Shown here: positions 1-8,723 of the stretch, in pieces
Numbering within the stretch: position 1 is the stretch's first letter
Layout: every line of letters starts with the position of its first letter
From: Mesorhizobium amorphae
GTDB lineage: Bacteria > Pseudomonadota > Alphaproteobacteria > Rhizobiales > Rhizobiaceae
Assembly: GCA_003240775.1 (NCBI GenBank)
Contig: QFNI01000022.1
Span: 1 to 57,603 of the forward strand
Reading direction: 5' to 3'
Length of the DNA stretch: 57,603 nucleotides
Translations under genes and position numbers: made by a program
Notes under the pieces: generated by a model
What the model saw: only the letters and a program-made list of their open reading frames with translations
Told to the model about the DNA's origin: nothing
The model's database searches: none

Positions 1-285
1 CCGGCGCCTCCACCATGAGCCGCTCGACGAGGCGGCTTCTGATGGGGGCGAAATAGGATCGACGAGGGTGTAAAGATCGTGTTTTTGCCCGGCATTGTAC
101 CGCCGTTATCGGGCTAACCTTATAGTTGCCAACGACAACTATGCGGAAGCACGTCTCGCCGCTTAATGCGGTGCGATAGCTTCAAATCAAGCCCTAGGGG
201 TTCGCACTTCTAGGCGGGGTTCGGAGGTACCTGGCAACAGAAACCTCCACTTCTCCTTTTCTTCGATTCTGCAAAGGCGCCGGCG
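1..285. other. Window edge and leader of the AAA ATPase gene, no assured gene
   Basis: No gene can be assigned here. A short open stretch on the plus strand ends with TAG at 54-56 and could be the last 17 codons of a gene lying outside the window, but nothing in it is recognisable. From 57 to 285 there is only non-coding sequence. It holds two inverted repeats (listed separately) and an A+T-richer composition than the surrounding genes, which suggests a promoter and operator region for the gene at 286. Confidence 0.4.
122..144. promoter_or_regulatory. Inverted repeat ATAGTTG-N7-CAACTAT, possible operator
   Basis: Two 7-base arms, ATAGTTG and CAACTAT, are perfect inverse complements separated by 7 bases. 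Spacing and symmetry are those of a dimeric helix-turn-helix regulator site; MarR-family operators often have this kind of AT-rich palindrome. It lies about 140 bases before the AAA ATPase start. No T-tract follows, so a terminator is unlikely. The regulator is unknown. Confidence 0.4.
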
Positions 286-876
286 ATGGACCGCTTCGCG
301 CAACCGCGCTTTCATGTCGTCACGGGCGGGCCCGGCGGCGGCAAGACCACGCTTCTCGACCATCTGGCCACACTCGGCTTTCCCGTCATGCCCGAAGCCG
401 GGCGCGGCGTGATCCGCGAGGAACTAGCCTCGGGCGGCACTGCCCTGCCTTGGGCGGACCGCGCGGCGTTTGCGCGCCGCATGGCGGACTGGGAGATGCG
501 CAACCTTTCGGACGCCGAAAAACTCGAAGGCCCCGTCTTCTTCGATCGCGGCCTGCCAGACACGCTGGGCTACCTCGTGCTCGAGGGCCTGCCCGTGCCG
601 CCGACGCTCGAAGAAGCAGCGGCTCGCACGCGCTACGCCTCGCCCGTCTTCCTCGCGCCCTTCTGGCCCGAGATTTACCTTCAGGACGCCGAGCGGAAGC
701 AGAGCGCGGAGATTGCTGCGCGCACCTGCGACGTGATGGACGAGACCTATCGGCGGCTCGGCTACAAGGTCCTCGCGCTGCCCAAAGTCGGCATCAAGGA
801 GCGCGCTGCCTTCCTGCTGCGGGCCGCGGCGCTTGCCCGCCCGTTTCCGGTTGTGGGCCAAAGCCGGCTCCATTAG
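286..876 (+). CDS. AAA family ATPase (NadR-like AAA_28 type)
   Basis: This is a 196-residue soluble P-loop protein. The Walker A motif GGPGGGKTT sits at residues 14-22, right after the first beta strand, as in the small AAA_28/NadR-like nucleotide kinases and ATPases. A DRGLPDTLGY stretch near residue 87 resembles the Walker B/substrate region of nucleoside kinase-like folds. There is no signal peptide or membrane segment. The ATG at 286 is preceded by an AAGG element. The next gene, sspB, begins 39 bases after the stop on the same strand, so the two may be cotranscribed. The substrate is not known and cannot be deduced; a small-molecule kinase is one possibility. Confidence 0.8.
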   Translation: MDRFAQPRFHVVTGGPGGGKTTLLDHLATLGFPVMPEAGRGVIREELASGGTALPWADRAAFARRMADWEMRNLSDAEKLEGPVFFDRGLPDTLGYLVLEGLPVPPTLEEAAARTRYASPVFLAPFWPEIYLQDAERKQSAEIAARTCDVMDETYRRLGYKVLALPKVGIKERAAFLLRAAALARPFPVVGQSRLH

Positions 877-915
877 AAGCGAAACCAATTCATCCCACGG
901 GAGCCCCGTCCCCCT

Positions 916-1437
916 ATGGCCGACGACCACATCCGTTATGACATCCTTGCGCAGGAAGCGCTGCGCGGAGTCATGCGCAAGGTGCTGTCCGAAGTGGCCC
1001 GCGCGGGCCTGCCCGGCAACCACCACTTCTTCATCACCTTCCTGACGGGCGCGCCCGGCGTGCGCATCTCCTCGCGCCTGCGCGAGCGCTATCCCGAGCA
1101 GATGACCATCGTCATCCAGTTCCAGTACTGGGAGTTGAAGGTGACCGACACCGGGTTCGAGGTCGGCCTGTCCTTCTCCGACGTGCCGGAAAAGCTCGAG
1201 ATTCCGTTCGCGGCCGTTCGCGGCTTCTATGATCCCTCCGTCAATTTCGAGCTCGAGTTCGACGTGAAGACAGAAGCGGCGGCAGCCGAGGAAGACGAGG
1301 CGGCACCCGCACCGGTCGCCCTGCCTGTCGCCAAGGCCGATCCTCTCGCCAAGCTGGAGGAAGGCGCCGACGAGGCAAAGGAACCTGCCAAGGGTGGTGC
1401 CGCCGTCGTTTCGCTCGACGCTTTCCGCAAAAAGTGA
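916..1437 (+). CDS. sspB: SspB-like ClpXP adaptor protein
   Basis: The 173-residue product matches the alphaproteobacterial form of SspB, the adaptor that tethers ssrA-tagged substrates and delivers them to the ClpXP protease. Residues 1-115 hold the substrate-binding fold, with the stretch around GLPGNHHFFITFLT and the IVIQFQYWEL strand typical of the family. Residues 116-173 form an acidic, Ala/Glu-rich flexible linker ending in a short segment (VVSLDAFRKK) that in this family acts as the ClpX-docking tail. The ATG has a GGGAG-type ribosome site upstream. It heads a compact cluster with the DUF4169 and ribbon-helix-helix genes. Confidence 0.92.
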   Translation: MADDHIRYDILAQEALRGVMRKVLSEVARAGLPGNHHFFITFLTGAPGVRISSRLRERYPEQMTIVIQFQYWELKVTDTGFEVGLSFSDVPEKLEIPFAAVRGFYDPSVNFELEFDVKTEAAAAEEDEAAPAPVALPVAKADPLAKLEEGADEAKEPAKGGAAVVSLDAFRKK

Positions 1438-1444
1438 GACGCCC

Positions 1445-1645
1445 GTGACGGGCGAGATCGTCAATCTTCGCAGCCGCCGCAAGGCGCGCGATCGCGCCGA
1501 ACGCGAAAAGACGGCCGAAGCCAACCGGATCCTCCACGGCCGCACCAAGGCCGAAAAGTTCAGCGTGCGCCGGGAGAAAGATGCTGCCGAGCGCCTTCTC
1601 GATGGCCACCGGCTCGACGCGCCCAAGGATGGCGAAACGCCGTGA
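1445..1645 (+). CDS. DUF4169 family small basic protein
   Basis: This 66-residue protein is rich in Arg, Lys and Glu (VNLRSRRKARDRAEREK near the N-terminus) and is predicted to be mostly helical. It matches the DUF4169 family, usually encoded right after sspB in Hyphomicrobiales. No function is known. The start is a GTG at 1445, 7 bases after the sspB stop; no strong ribosome site precedes it, which fits translational coupling to sspB. An upstream in-frame ATG inside sspB exists but would add a segment unlike the family. Confidence 0.8.
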   Translation: MTGEIVNLRSRRKARDRAEREKTAEANRILHGRTKAEKFSVRREKDAAERLLDGHRLDAPKDGETP

Positions 1646-1854
1646 GCGGCGTCCGCAAGCGTTCCGTCTCGATTCGCGGCCACCGCACCAGCTTCTCATT
1701 GGAAGACGAGTTCCACGACGAGCTGGCGCGTTTGGCATCGGAAACCGGACAGCCGCTGGCTGCCGTGATCGCAGCGATCGACGAGGCCCGCCCCCGCGAC
1801 TGGTCGCTGTCCTCAGCCATCCGCATCCATGTGCTGCGCGCTTTGAAAGCCTAA
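1642..1854 (+). CDS. Ribbon-helix-helix domain protein
   Basis: The 70-residue product has a ribbon-helix-helix pattern (RHH_4 type): a basic N-terminal strand (KRSVSIRGHRTSFSLE) followed by two helices. Family members are arc-repressor-like, so DNA binding is likely, though the target is unknown. It starts with GTG at 1642, and the GTGA overlap with the DUF4169 stop shows translational coupling. Its stop lies 3 bases from the convergent end of the AsmA-like gene, with no terminator hairpin between them. Confidence 0.85.
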   Translation: MSGVRKRSVSIRGHRTSFSLEDEFHDELARLASETGQPLAAVIAAIDEARPRDWSLSSAIRIHVLRALKA

Positions 1855-1857
1855 GCG

Positions 1858-4800
1858 TTATTGCGAGGGGTCGGCGTCGAAGCTCTCGCCTTCGAGGCCT
1901 TCCAAGTTGAGCCCCTGTGGTTCCGGTGCGGGGGTGGGCTCGGACTGCGGAGCCTCTGGCCGGCTTCTCTGCGAGTTGACCAGCGCATCGGCAGCGGCAT
2001 CCTCGAGCCTGCTCTGCTCGGCGGCCTGCCGCGCCGCTTCGGCCTCGAAGGCCGCGCGATCCTCGGCGCGGAGACGTGCGGCCTCGGCTTCGCGCGCCTT
2101 TTCCGCGGCCACCCGCTCGCGCTCTTCGGCCAGGCTCGCATAAAGCCGCACTTCGCGGCGCAGGCGCTGGCGTTCGAGAAGCTCGGCCTGCATCGCCTCC
2201 ACCCGCGCCTGCTCGCGTTCCAGCGCGCGCTGCGTGAGAAACTGCGCAAGCGGCTCGGTGTCGAAGCGCAGGATGCCTCGCCCAAGCGCGCCCTCACGCG
2301 CAAACCGGATCACCGGCTCAGAGCCCACCAACGCCTCGTCGCCCGCCGCGAAGGCGAGCGAACCGCCCACCGACACGTCGCCCGAAGATAGGTCGGCGCG
2401 CAGATCGGCCGAAAGCGTAGCCTCCGGTGTGCGCATGGTAACGGGCGGTGCGCGCAGCGTGCCGTTGACCACGGTGAAGGCAAGTTCCGTGCGCGGCACG
2501 GAAAGGCTGCCCGCTCCCACCAACGCGGGCGCGAAGCGCGCGGCGTCGCCCGCGCCGATGTCGCGCCCGATCCGGTCGGCCTCGGCCAGGATCGGTCGAA
2601 GCGCGCGCGGGTCGAGGTCGGGTATGCGCAAATTCTCTACGGCAGCCGTGCCCGACCCTGAAAGGCTCGCCACCAAGGCGCCGACCGTTTTGCCCGATGC
2701 CGTGAGCGAAGCGCCCGCATCGAAGCGCCCGCCTAGGCCCGTCAAGGGAAGTGCGTGGCCGAGATCGGCGCCGCGAATGGCGAACTGGGTGGCGAGGATC
2801 GCCGTGCCCGCACCGTTTTTTACCTCGCCGCTGGCCTCCACCGCGCCGCCACGGAACTTGGCAGTCAGCGCTTCCACCGCGAGGCGCTCGCCGTCGAGGC
2901 GAAGCGCAAAGCGTGCATCCTCAAGCCGTTCGTCGGAGTGGAGCGCTAGGTTTGCGACGGACAGCTCCAAAGCCGCGGTGAAGGGTGGTGCGGGTGTCTG
3001 GCGGAACGGCGTCGAAGGCAGGCTCTCGCTCCCGGCATCGAACGCATCCGCCCCCAGCATGAGAGAGGCCGCGCGGGCGAGGTCGAGCCCGTCGAGCGTC
3101 AACGCGCCGGAAATCTCCGGCACGCCGCTTGCCCAGACAAGGTTCACATCGCCCGACACCGCTTCCTCATCGACCGCGCCTTCCAGCCCGCCCAGGACGA
3201 GAAGACCATCGGCGTAGTCGGCCCGCGCGCGCAGCGAAACGGGCGTGCCGAGGCCAAAGCCCGGCAAGCCGCTACCGAGCGTCTGCATCCAGGGCTCGAT
3301 GTCGTTCGCTTCGAGACGGATGTCGCCCTCGGCGCTGGTGCCCGATGCCCCCAGCCGCATCGTGCCGTCGAAACCCCATTCGAAGCCTTCCGCACGGGTG
3401 GCGGCCTTGAACGCCATGCCGTCGGCCGGCCGGCCGTCGAGCGACAGTTCGGCGTCCGTCACGCCAAGAAGCCCGAGCGGCAGCGAAGGCAGGCCAAGCT
3501 GAGCAAGCAGGCTCGACCCATCCTGATTGCGCAACGATAAGCTGCCGCCCAGCGTCATGCCCGCGGGTTGGGACAGATCGCCCGCGCCCGTGCCCTGGAG
3601 GCGAACGGTGCTTCCACCGGTCGTGCCGCCCACTTCGAGCGAGAATTTCCGCTCTGCCGCGGCGTCGGGCTCCGAGCGCAGGCCGAGTGACAATCGGGTT
3701 TCGCGCAGCAGATCAGGCGCGCCCGAGGCCTGCGCGGCCAGCCGGTCGAGCGGTGCGAAATCCGGGAGACGTTGGGAAAGCAGCGCGACGAGCGGCCCGA
3801 GGTCGTCGGCCTCCACCAGCGCATCGATCCGGCCCGTCGGCACGCCGTCGATGTCGGCCAACGCACCAGTAGCCGTGATCGAAGCGCCGGCCACGCCGTC
3901 GAGCGCCAAGCGGCGGATGTCCAGAGCCTCGTCGCGCAAGCTGATTTCCGCATCGAGCGCCCGCGTCTCGACGCCCGCCACCGCGACCGGCCCCGCCTTC
4001 AGAGCGATCTCCAGGTTGCGACCGCCGAAGCGGCTCCGCCCATCGTCGCCGACGAAGATCGAGGCGAAGGCCGCCGCCTGATCGAGGTCCAGCGCCCCGC
4101 CGGAAAGCGAGACGTTCGCCGATGGCTGCCCGCCGTTCGGCGTTAGCGAGGCGGCCGAGCCCCGAAAGCTCGCCTCGCCCAGAACCAGTTCGAGATCGTC
4201 GAAGCGCTGCGCCTCGCGCGACAAGGCGACCTTGGCGTTGAAGCCTGCTGCCGGCAGGCGGCGCACGGCCTCGTCCACATCTCGCGCCAGCCAGGCGGCA
4301 AAGCCTGATGGCTGCGCCACGGCCAGAAGCATCGATCCCTCGAAGCCGAGAGCCGCCCCCGTGCGCAGCGTGCCCTCCGCTTCCAGCGTGGCCCGGCCAG
4401 GAAGGGTCGCTGCGAGCGAGCCGATCCGCCAGCCTTCCGTCGAGGGCTCCGCATCGAGCCGGATGTCGCGCACCGTGGTGTCGCCCGCGACGATGGCCGG
4501 CAGGTTGACGCGTACCGTTCCGGGTATGGTCGGCTTCGGCAAGGCATTGGCCCAGGTTTCGAAGCTCGAAAGGCGCGCGGCCAGATCCTGCGCCGTCACG
4601 CGATCGCCCTTGCCGTTCGCACCCGTGTCGTCGAGCCGAACCTGAGCGCCCTGCGCTTCGATCAGGAAGCGGGGTGCTGCACCAAGCTCGAGCGAAGCCT
4701 GCCCGTCCGCCGTGTAGGGCCGGTCGAGCGGCCCCGTCTCGAAGCGGAACTGGTCGACGGCCAGCCGCGCGGCGTCGAGCGCGAAGTCTCCGCCGAGCCT

Positions 4801-5577
4801 GAAGCCGGGCTCGGGCTGCGCCGCGCCTTCCGCTAAGGGCGCCACGACAGGGTTCAGCCGGAACGTGCCCGAATAGCTGGGCTTCGCATCGGCGAGCGAC
4901 AACTCGCCCTCGGTGTTCAGCACGACGCCGAGCGGCTCGGGCGTCGCCGTCAGCCGGACGCGCAGGCGCCCATCCGTCACCGCGCCAGTGGACCCAGAGA
5001 GCACGGTCGGCATCCCATCCAAGTCGGCCGAGCCGTCCATGCGCCAGGGGCCGGCGAACGAGCGCGCGGAAAGGTCTGCGTTGACAGAGGAAACGAGGTG
5101 CTCGCGACCGCTCGCGCGGTGGCGCAGCGTCACCGCACCATCCACAACCGCGAGCTTTTCCAGCGTGATGCGGCGCGGGTCGAAGGGCGTGGACGGCCGC
5201 AGCGCCCAATCCACCGTGCCGTCCTCGCCCACATCCACGAAAACGCGCGGGCGCACGATCCGCATGTCGAAGATGCGGAACTCGCCGCTCATGAAGGGCG
5301 CGAGTTCGGCGTCCATGGAAAAGGATTCGGCCGTCATCGCCGGCTGTCCGCCCGGCCCGCCCGAAACCGTCACATCCGTGAAGGTGACGGAAGGAAACGG
5401 CAGAAGCGTCGCGCTTGCCGTGCCGCCGACCGACACCTTGCGACCGAGCACGGTTTCCGCCTCGCGCTCGAAGTCGGCGCGGTAGGAGGTCCAGTCAACC
5501 AGATAAGGCGCGGCCAGCGCTGCGCAGAGCGCGAGCACGAAGAGGCCACCGAAGAAAACGAAGAAGCGCGCGAGCAT
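1858..5577 (-). CDS. AsmA-family inner membrane-anchored protein
   Basis: The product has 1239 residues. One N-terminal membrane segment (residues about 5-26) is followed by a very long periplasmic region built of short beta strands, as in the AsmA/TamB/YhdP superfamily, which are thought to form lipid-transporting bridges or help outer-membrane assembly. The AsmA N-terminal signature (LVDWTSYRADFEREAE, GRKVSVGG) is plain. Residues about 1115-1205 switch to a charged Glu/Ala/Arg-rich helix predicted to be a coiled coil, and the tail is Pro/Glu-rich. The coiled coil is unlike classical AsmA and may be lineage-specific. A GAGGG ribosome site precedes the ATG. Confidence 0.88.
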   Translation of the reverse strand: MLARFFVFFGGLFVLALCAALAAPYLVDWTSYRADFEREAETVLGRKVSVGGTASATLLPFPSVTFTDVTVSGGPGGQPAMTAESFSMDAELAPFMSGEFRIFDMRIVRPRVFVDVGEDGTVDWALRPSTPFDPRRITLEKLAVVDGAVTLRHRASGREHLVSSVNADLSARSFAGPWRMDGSADLDGMPTVLSGSTGAVTDGRLRVRLTATPEPLGVVLNTEGELSLADAKPSYSGTFRLNPVVAPLAEGAAQPEPGFRLGGDFALDAARLAVDQFRFETGPLDRPYTADGQASLELGAAPRFLIEAQGAQVRLDDTGANGKGDRVTAQDLAARLSSFETWANALPKPTIPGTVRVNLPAIVAGDTTVRDIRLDAEPSTEGWRIGSLAATLPGRATLEAEGTLRTGAALGFEGSMLLAVAQPSGFAAWLARDVDEAVRRLPAAGFNAKVALSREAQRFDDLELVLGEASFRGSAASLTPNGGQPSANVSLSGGALDLDQAAAFASIFVGDDGRSRFGGRNLEIALKAGPVAVAGVETRALDAEISLRDEALDIRRLALDGVAGASITATGALADIDGVPTGRIDALVEADDLGPLVALLSQRLPDFAPLDRLAAQASGAPDLLRETRLSLGLRSEPDAAAERKFSLEVGGTTGGSTVRLQGTGAGDLSQPAGMTLGGSLSLRNQDGSSLLAQLGLPSLPLGLLGVTDAELSLDGRPADGMAFKAATRAEGFEWGFDGTMRLGASGTSAEGDIRLEANDIEPWMQTLGSGLPGFGLGTPVSLRARADYADGLLVLGGLEGAVDEEAVSGDVNLVWASGVPEISGALTLDGLDLARAASLMLGADAFDAGSESLPSTPFRQTPAPPFTAALELSVANLALHSDERLEDARFALRLDGERLAVEALTAKFRGGAVEASGEVKNGAGTAILATQFAIRGADLGHALPLTGLGGRFDAGASLTASGKTVGALVASLSGSGTAAVENLRIPDLDPRALRPILAEADRIGRDIGAGDAARFAPALVGAGSLSVPRTELAFTVVNGTLRAPPVTMRTPEATLSADLRADLSSGDVSVGGSLAFAAGDEALVGSEPVIRFAREGALGRGILRFDTEPLAQFLTQRALEREQARVEAMQAELLERQRLRREVRLYASLAEERERVAAEKAREAEAARLRAEDRAAFEAEAARQAAEQSRLEDAAADALVNSQRSRPEAPQSEPTPAPEPQGLNLEGLEGESFDADPSQ

Positions 5578-5676
5578 GAAACCCTCAAGCGCCGGGAGAA
5601 CGCCGCCCTGGTTTATCCTTTGTTCCGATCACCATAGGATGCCCTTGGTGTCGAGAACATGGCTTGGCCCAGGCGT

Positions 5677-7095
5677 TCAAATTCCTGCGGGCAGCAGGAT
5701 TTTCCCCGGATTCATGATGTTGAGCGGGTCGAGCGCCTGTTTCACCGCCCGCATCACGGAAACGCCGTGGCCGAGTTCGGCTTCCAAAAAGCCCATCTTG
5801 CCCTGGCCGATGCCGTGTTCACCCGTGCAGGTGCCGTCCATGCGCAGCGCCCGCTCATTGAGCCGCGCGACGAAGGCCTCGGTCGCAGCCACCTCACGGG
5901 GATCGTTGGTGTCGAGCAGCACAAGCGTGTGGAAGTTGCCGTCGCCCACATGCCCCACGATGGGCGCGAGCAGGCCGGAGCGCTCGATATCCTCTTCGGT
6001 CTCGGTGATGCACTCCGCCAGCCGCGAGATCGGCACGCACACATCGGTGGAAAGCCCGCTCGCGCCCGGCCGGAGTGTGAACGACGACCAATAGGCGCTG
6101 TGCCGCGCCTTCCAGAGCCGCGCGCGCTCCTCCGCATCCGCGGTCCACTGGAAAGGCCCGCCGCCCATTTCTTCGGCGATCGCCCCGAAGCGCTCGGCCT
6201 GCTCAGCAACGCTGGCCGGCGAGCCGTGGAATTCAACGAAGAGGCAGGGCGTCTCGGGGTAGTCGATCTTGGAATAGTTGCGCAGCGCGCGCATCTGCAC
6301 GGCATTCACGAGTTCGATCCGCGCCACGGGGATGCCGCTCTGGATGGTGAGGATGGTGGCGTCGCATGCGGCGCCCACGCTGGGAAACGGGCACACGCCG
6401 CCGGACACCGCCTCCGGAATGCCCTGAAGGCGCAGGGTGAGCCCCGTGATCACGCCGAGCGTGCCCTCCGAGCCGACGAGAAGCCGCGTCAGGTCGTAGC
6501 CGGCGGAGGTCTTCTTGGCGCGGCGCGCGGTCTGCACCACTTCGCCGTCCGCCATCACGGCCTCCACCGAGATGACGTTCTCGCGCATGGTGCCATAGCG
6601 CACGGCATTGGTGCCCGACGCGCGTGTTGCGGCCATGCCGCCCAGGCTCGCATTCGCGCCGGGATCGATGGGAAAGAACAGCCCGGTGTCGCGCAGATGG
6701 GTGTTGAGGGCCTCGCGCGTCACGCCGGGCTCCACCGTGCAGTCGAGGTCCTCGGCATGGACGGCGAGCACACGGTTCATGTTGGAGGTATCGATCGAGA
6801 TGCCGCCTGCCGGTGCGTTCACATGGCCTTCGAGGGACGAGCCCGTGCCGAACGGGATCACCGGCACCCGATGCGCCGCGCAGGCCCGGACGGCCTCCTG
6901 CACATCTGCCGTGGAATGGGCAAACAGCACGCCGTCTGGTGCCTGGGTGGGAAGATAGGTGGTGGTGTGGGCGTGGGCGGAGCGGACCGCGTCGTTGACG
7001 GAAAAGCGCTCGCCGAAACGCTGGCCGAGGATATCGAGCACGCTCGCGATGCCCGTCTCGTTTCGCGCGGCATTCCGCGCGTGTTCCAATGCCAT
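5677..7095 (-). CDS. FAD-linked oxidase, D-lactate/2-hydroxyacid dehydrogenase type
   Basis: The 472-residue protein belongs to the FAD_binding_4/FAD-oxidase C family of D-lactate dehydrogenase (cytochrome) and GlcD. The FAD site is clear: PFGTGSSLEGH near residues 81-91, then DPGANASLGG and GSEGTLGVIT. In the C-terminal half HVGDGNFH and the terminal GEHGIGQGK motif carry metal- and substrate-binding histidines. It would oxidise a 2-hydroxyacid such as D-lactate or glycolate and pass electrons to a quinone or cytochrome; the exact substrate is uncertain. The ATG at 7095 is chosen because similarity begins there and a GGGAGCGAGG ribosome site lies just upstream; the open frame runs further to 7944 but has no family similarity. 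Confidence 0.9.
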   Translation of the reverse strand: MALEHARNAARNETGIASVLDILGQRFGERFSVNDAVRSAHAHTTTYLPTQAPDGVLFAHSTADVQEAVRACAAHRVPVIPFGTGSSLEGHVNAPAGGISIDTSNMNRVLAVHAEDLDCTVEPGVTREALNTHLRDTGLFFPIDPGANASLGGMAATRASGTNAVRYGTMRENVISVEAVMADGEVVQTARRAKKTSAGYDLTRLLVGSEGTLGVITGLTLRLQGIPEAVSGGVCPFPSVGAACDATILTIQSGIPVARIELVNAVQMRALRNYSKIDYPETPCLFVEFHGSPASVAEQAERFGAIAEEMGGGPFQWTADAEERARLWKARHSAYWSSFTLRPGASGLSTDVCVPISRLAECITETEEDIERSGLLAPIVGHVGDGNFHTLVLLDTNDPREVAATEAFVARLNERALRMDGTCTGEHGIGQGKMGFLEAELGHGVSVMRAVKQALDPLNIMNPGKILLPAGI

Positions 7096-7167
7096 CCGCC
7101 TCGCTCCCTTGCCTGGCCGGTCGGCACCCCCTACCAGAATTTGCGCAGGACAATGCGGGGAAATGCG

Positions 7168-7644
7168 ATGAGTGAGGCCTTCCAATCCAAGCCGATGACG
7201 GTGGAGGACGCCTGGATCGACTACAACGGCCACATGAACATGGCCTATTACTCGCTGCTGTTCGATCGCGGCGCGGACGGCGCGCTGGATCGCCTCGGCA
7301 TAGGCGCGGCCTATGCGCGCGAAAAAGGCTTCACGATCTACACCGCCGAAATTCACATCGCTTATCTCCGCGAGCTTCACCGTGGCGACGAAGTGACGGT
7401 CAGCCTCCAGCTTCTGGAATACGACGCCAAGCGCCTGCGCACGTTCCAGGAGGTGCGCCACGCCGATGGCTGGGTGGCGGCCACCGCTGAAACTCTGATG
7501 CTGCATATCGACATGAGCGGGCCGAAGGTGGCGGCATTCCAGGAGGAAACGATGGCGCTCCTGGAGGTGATGAAGGCCGAGCATGCGGGTTTGCCGATGC
7601 CCGAGCGCGCCGGCCGCGGCATCGCGCTCAAGCGCCCGTCCTGA
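7168..7644 (+). CDS. Hotdog-fold acyl-CoA thioesterase
   Basis: This 158-residue protein has the 4HBT hotdog signature DYNGHMN at residues 18-24, containing the catalytic Asp and the substrate-binding His/Asn. It would hydrolyse an acyl-CoA ester. The wording around the motif resembles thioesterases of carnitine/betainyl-CoA catabolism, but no other carnitine genes are present, so the substrate is left open. The ATG at 7168 has GGGGAAA directly upstream; an alternative in-frame ATG at 7153 is less well placed. The gene is divergent from the FAD-linked oxidase, sharing a 72-base promoter region. Confidence 0.85.
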   Translation: MSEAFQSKPMTVEDAWIDYNGHMNMAYYSLLFDRGADGALDRLGIGAAYAREKGFTIYTAEIHIAYLRELHRGDEVTVSLQLLEYDAKRLRTFQEVRHADGWVAATAETLMLHIDMSGPKVAAFQEETMALLEVMKAEHAGLPMPERAGRGIALKRPS

Positions 7645-7702
7645 CCACCCGATTGCCTTTCGCCCTCGTCCGGGTCTAGACCCTGCCGCAAAGAGGGAAA
7701 GC

Positions 7703-8716
7703 ATGACGGAATTCGTCACGGACGCGGTTCTCAAGCGGGACGTGTTCTCGGAAACCCAGAAGGGCCACCTGGTCGGCGACCCGGCGACACCGGTGATTCG
7801 CCGCATCGTCTCGGCCAGCCCGCTCTGGTCGCGGCCGGTCGCCTGGTGGCTTGCCAAGCGCGAGATCGGCGCGTTGCGCGCCGTGCTCGGCCTCAAGGGC
7901 ACCCCTCGCCTGATCGAAACCGACGAGCATGGCCTTCTGCGCACCTGGACCGCCGGAACGCCGCTTCATCTCGCGCGGCCATCCGACCCCGAATGGTACC
8001 GCGACGCTCATCGCCTGCTGCGAGCGTTCCGCCGCCGCAACCTAACCCACAACGATCTCGCCAAGCCGCAGAACTGGCTGATGACACCGGAGGGTGCGGC
8101 CTCGGTGATCGATTTCCAATTGGCTTCCGTGCATTCGCGCCGCGGCGTGATGTTTCGCGTGATGGCGTATGAGGATTTCCGCCACCTTCTCAAGCAGCGC
8201 CGGGCCTTCGCGCCCGAGCTGATGACACCGACCGCCAAGCGCATCCTCAAGCGCCGCTCGCTGCCCTCCCGCATCTGGATGGCCACGGGCAAGCGCGTCT
8301 ACAACCTCGTCACTCGCGGCGTCTTCCATTGGTCGGACGGCGAAGGCACGGGCGACCGCATCGAGCGCGAGGGCGCGCGCATCGCCTCCGCGCTCAAGGC
8401 GGCACCTGAGGTCAGCGAAGTGGCGCTCGTGCCGTTTCCCATGCCTTCCAAGGGCACGGGCATATACGCTTTCGTGGAGGGCGGGGTGGATGCCCGCGCG
8501 CCGGGCGGAGCGGATCTCGTGCAGAATGTCGAGCGCCTGCCGCGCCGCGAGGACGGCTCGATCCGCAGCGACCTTCTTCAGCTCGTCGCGATGAATCAGA
8601 TTCCCGAACTGACCCGCGCCATCGAGGACGACGAGGCGCTTTCCGCCCTGATGCGCCCGATCATCGACGGCCGGCGGAATTTCTCGGACCGCCGGATCGT
8701 CCGGATGGAGGGCTGA
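7703..8716 (+). CDS. Kinase-like protein fused to an acyl-CoA synthetase C-terminal-like domain
   Basis: The 337-residue product has two parts. Residues 60-165 look like a stripped-down RIO/Kdo-type kinase: HND at 116-118 with K121 and N124 forms a catalytic loop, and DF at 137-138 matches the metal-binding DFG-like motif. A canonical Gly-rich loop is not visible. Residues about 225-302 resemble the C-terminal subdomain of AMP-forming acyl-CoA synthetases (EVSEVALVPFPMPSKG, then LPRREDGSIRSDLLQLV), but no adenylation core is present. What it phosphorylates is unknown. An AAGAGGGA ribosome site precedes the ATG. It follows the thioesterase by 58 bases on the same strand. Confidence 0.7.
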   Translation: MTEFVTDAVLKRDVFSETQKGHLVGDPATPVIRRIVSASPLWSRPVAWWLAKREIGALRAVLGLKGTPRLIETDEHGLLRTWTAGTPLHLARPSDPEWYRDAHRLLRAFRRRNLTHNDLAKPQNWLMTPEGAASVIDFQLASVHSRRGVMFRVMAYEDFRHLLKQRRAFAPELMTPTAKRILKRRSLPSRIWMATGKRVYNLVTRGVFHWSDGEGTGDRIEREGARIASALKAAPEVSEVALVPFPMPSKGTGIYAFVEGGVDARAPGGADLVQNVERLPRREDGSIRSDLLQLVAMNQIPELTRAIEDDEALSALMRPIIDGRRNFSDRRIVRMEG

Positions 8717-8723
8717 GCGCCCT

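Noticed and set aside
194..214. tRNA-like GGTTCGCAC segment in the leader of the AAA ATPase gene
   Set aside because: No cloverleaf, anticodon arm or acceptor stem can be formed around it.
424..1683. A 419-codon open frame on the minus strand opposite the AAA ATPase and sspB
   Set aside because: It is a shadow of conserved plus-strand genes in GC-rich DNA, with no recognisable domain and Arg/Ala-rich composition.
5659..7167. N-terminal extension of the thioesterase frame (about 500 codons)
   Set aside because: This part is antisense to the FAD-linked oxidase; the thioesterase similarity and ribosome site both start at 7168.
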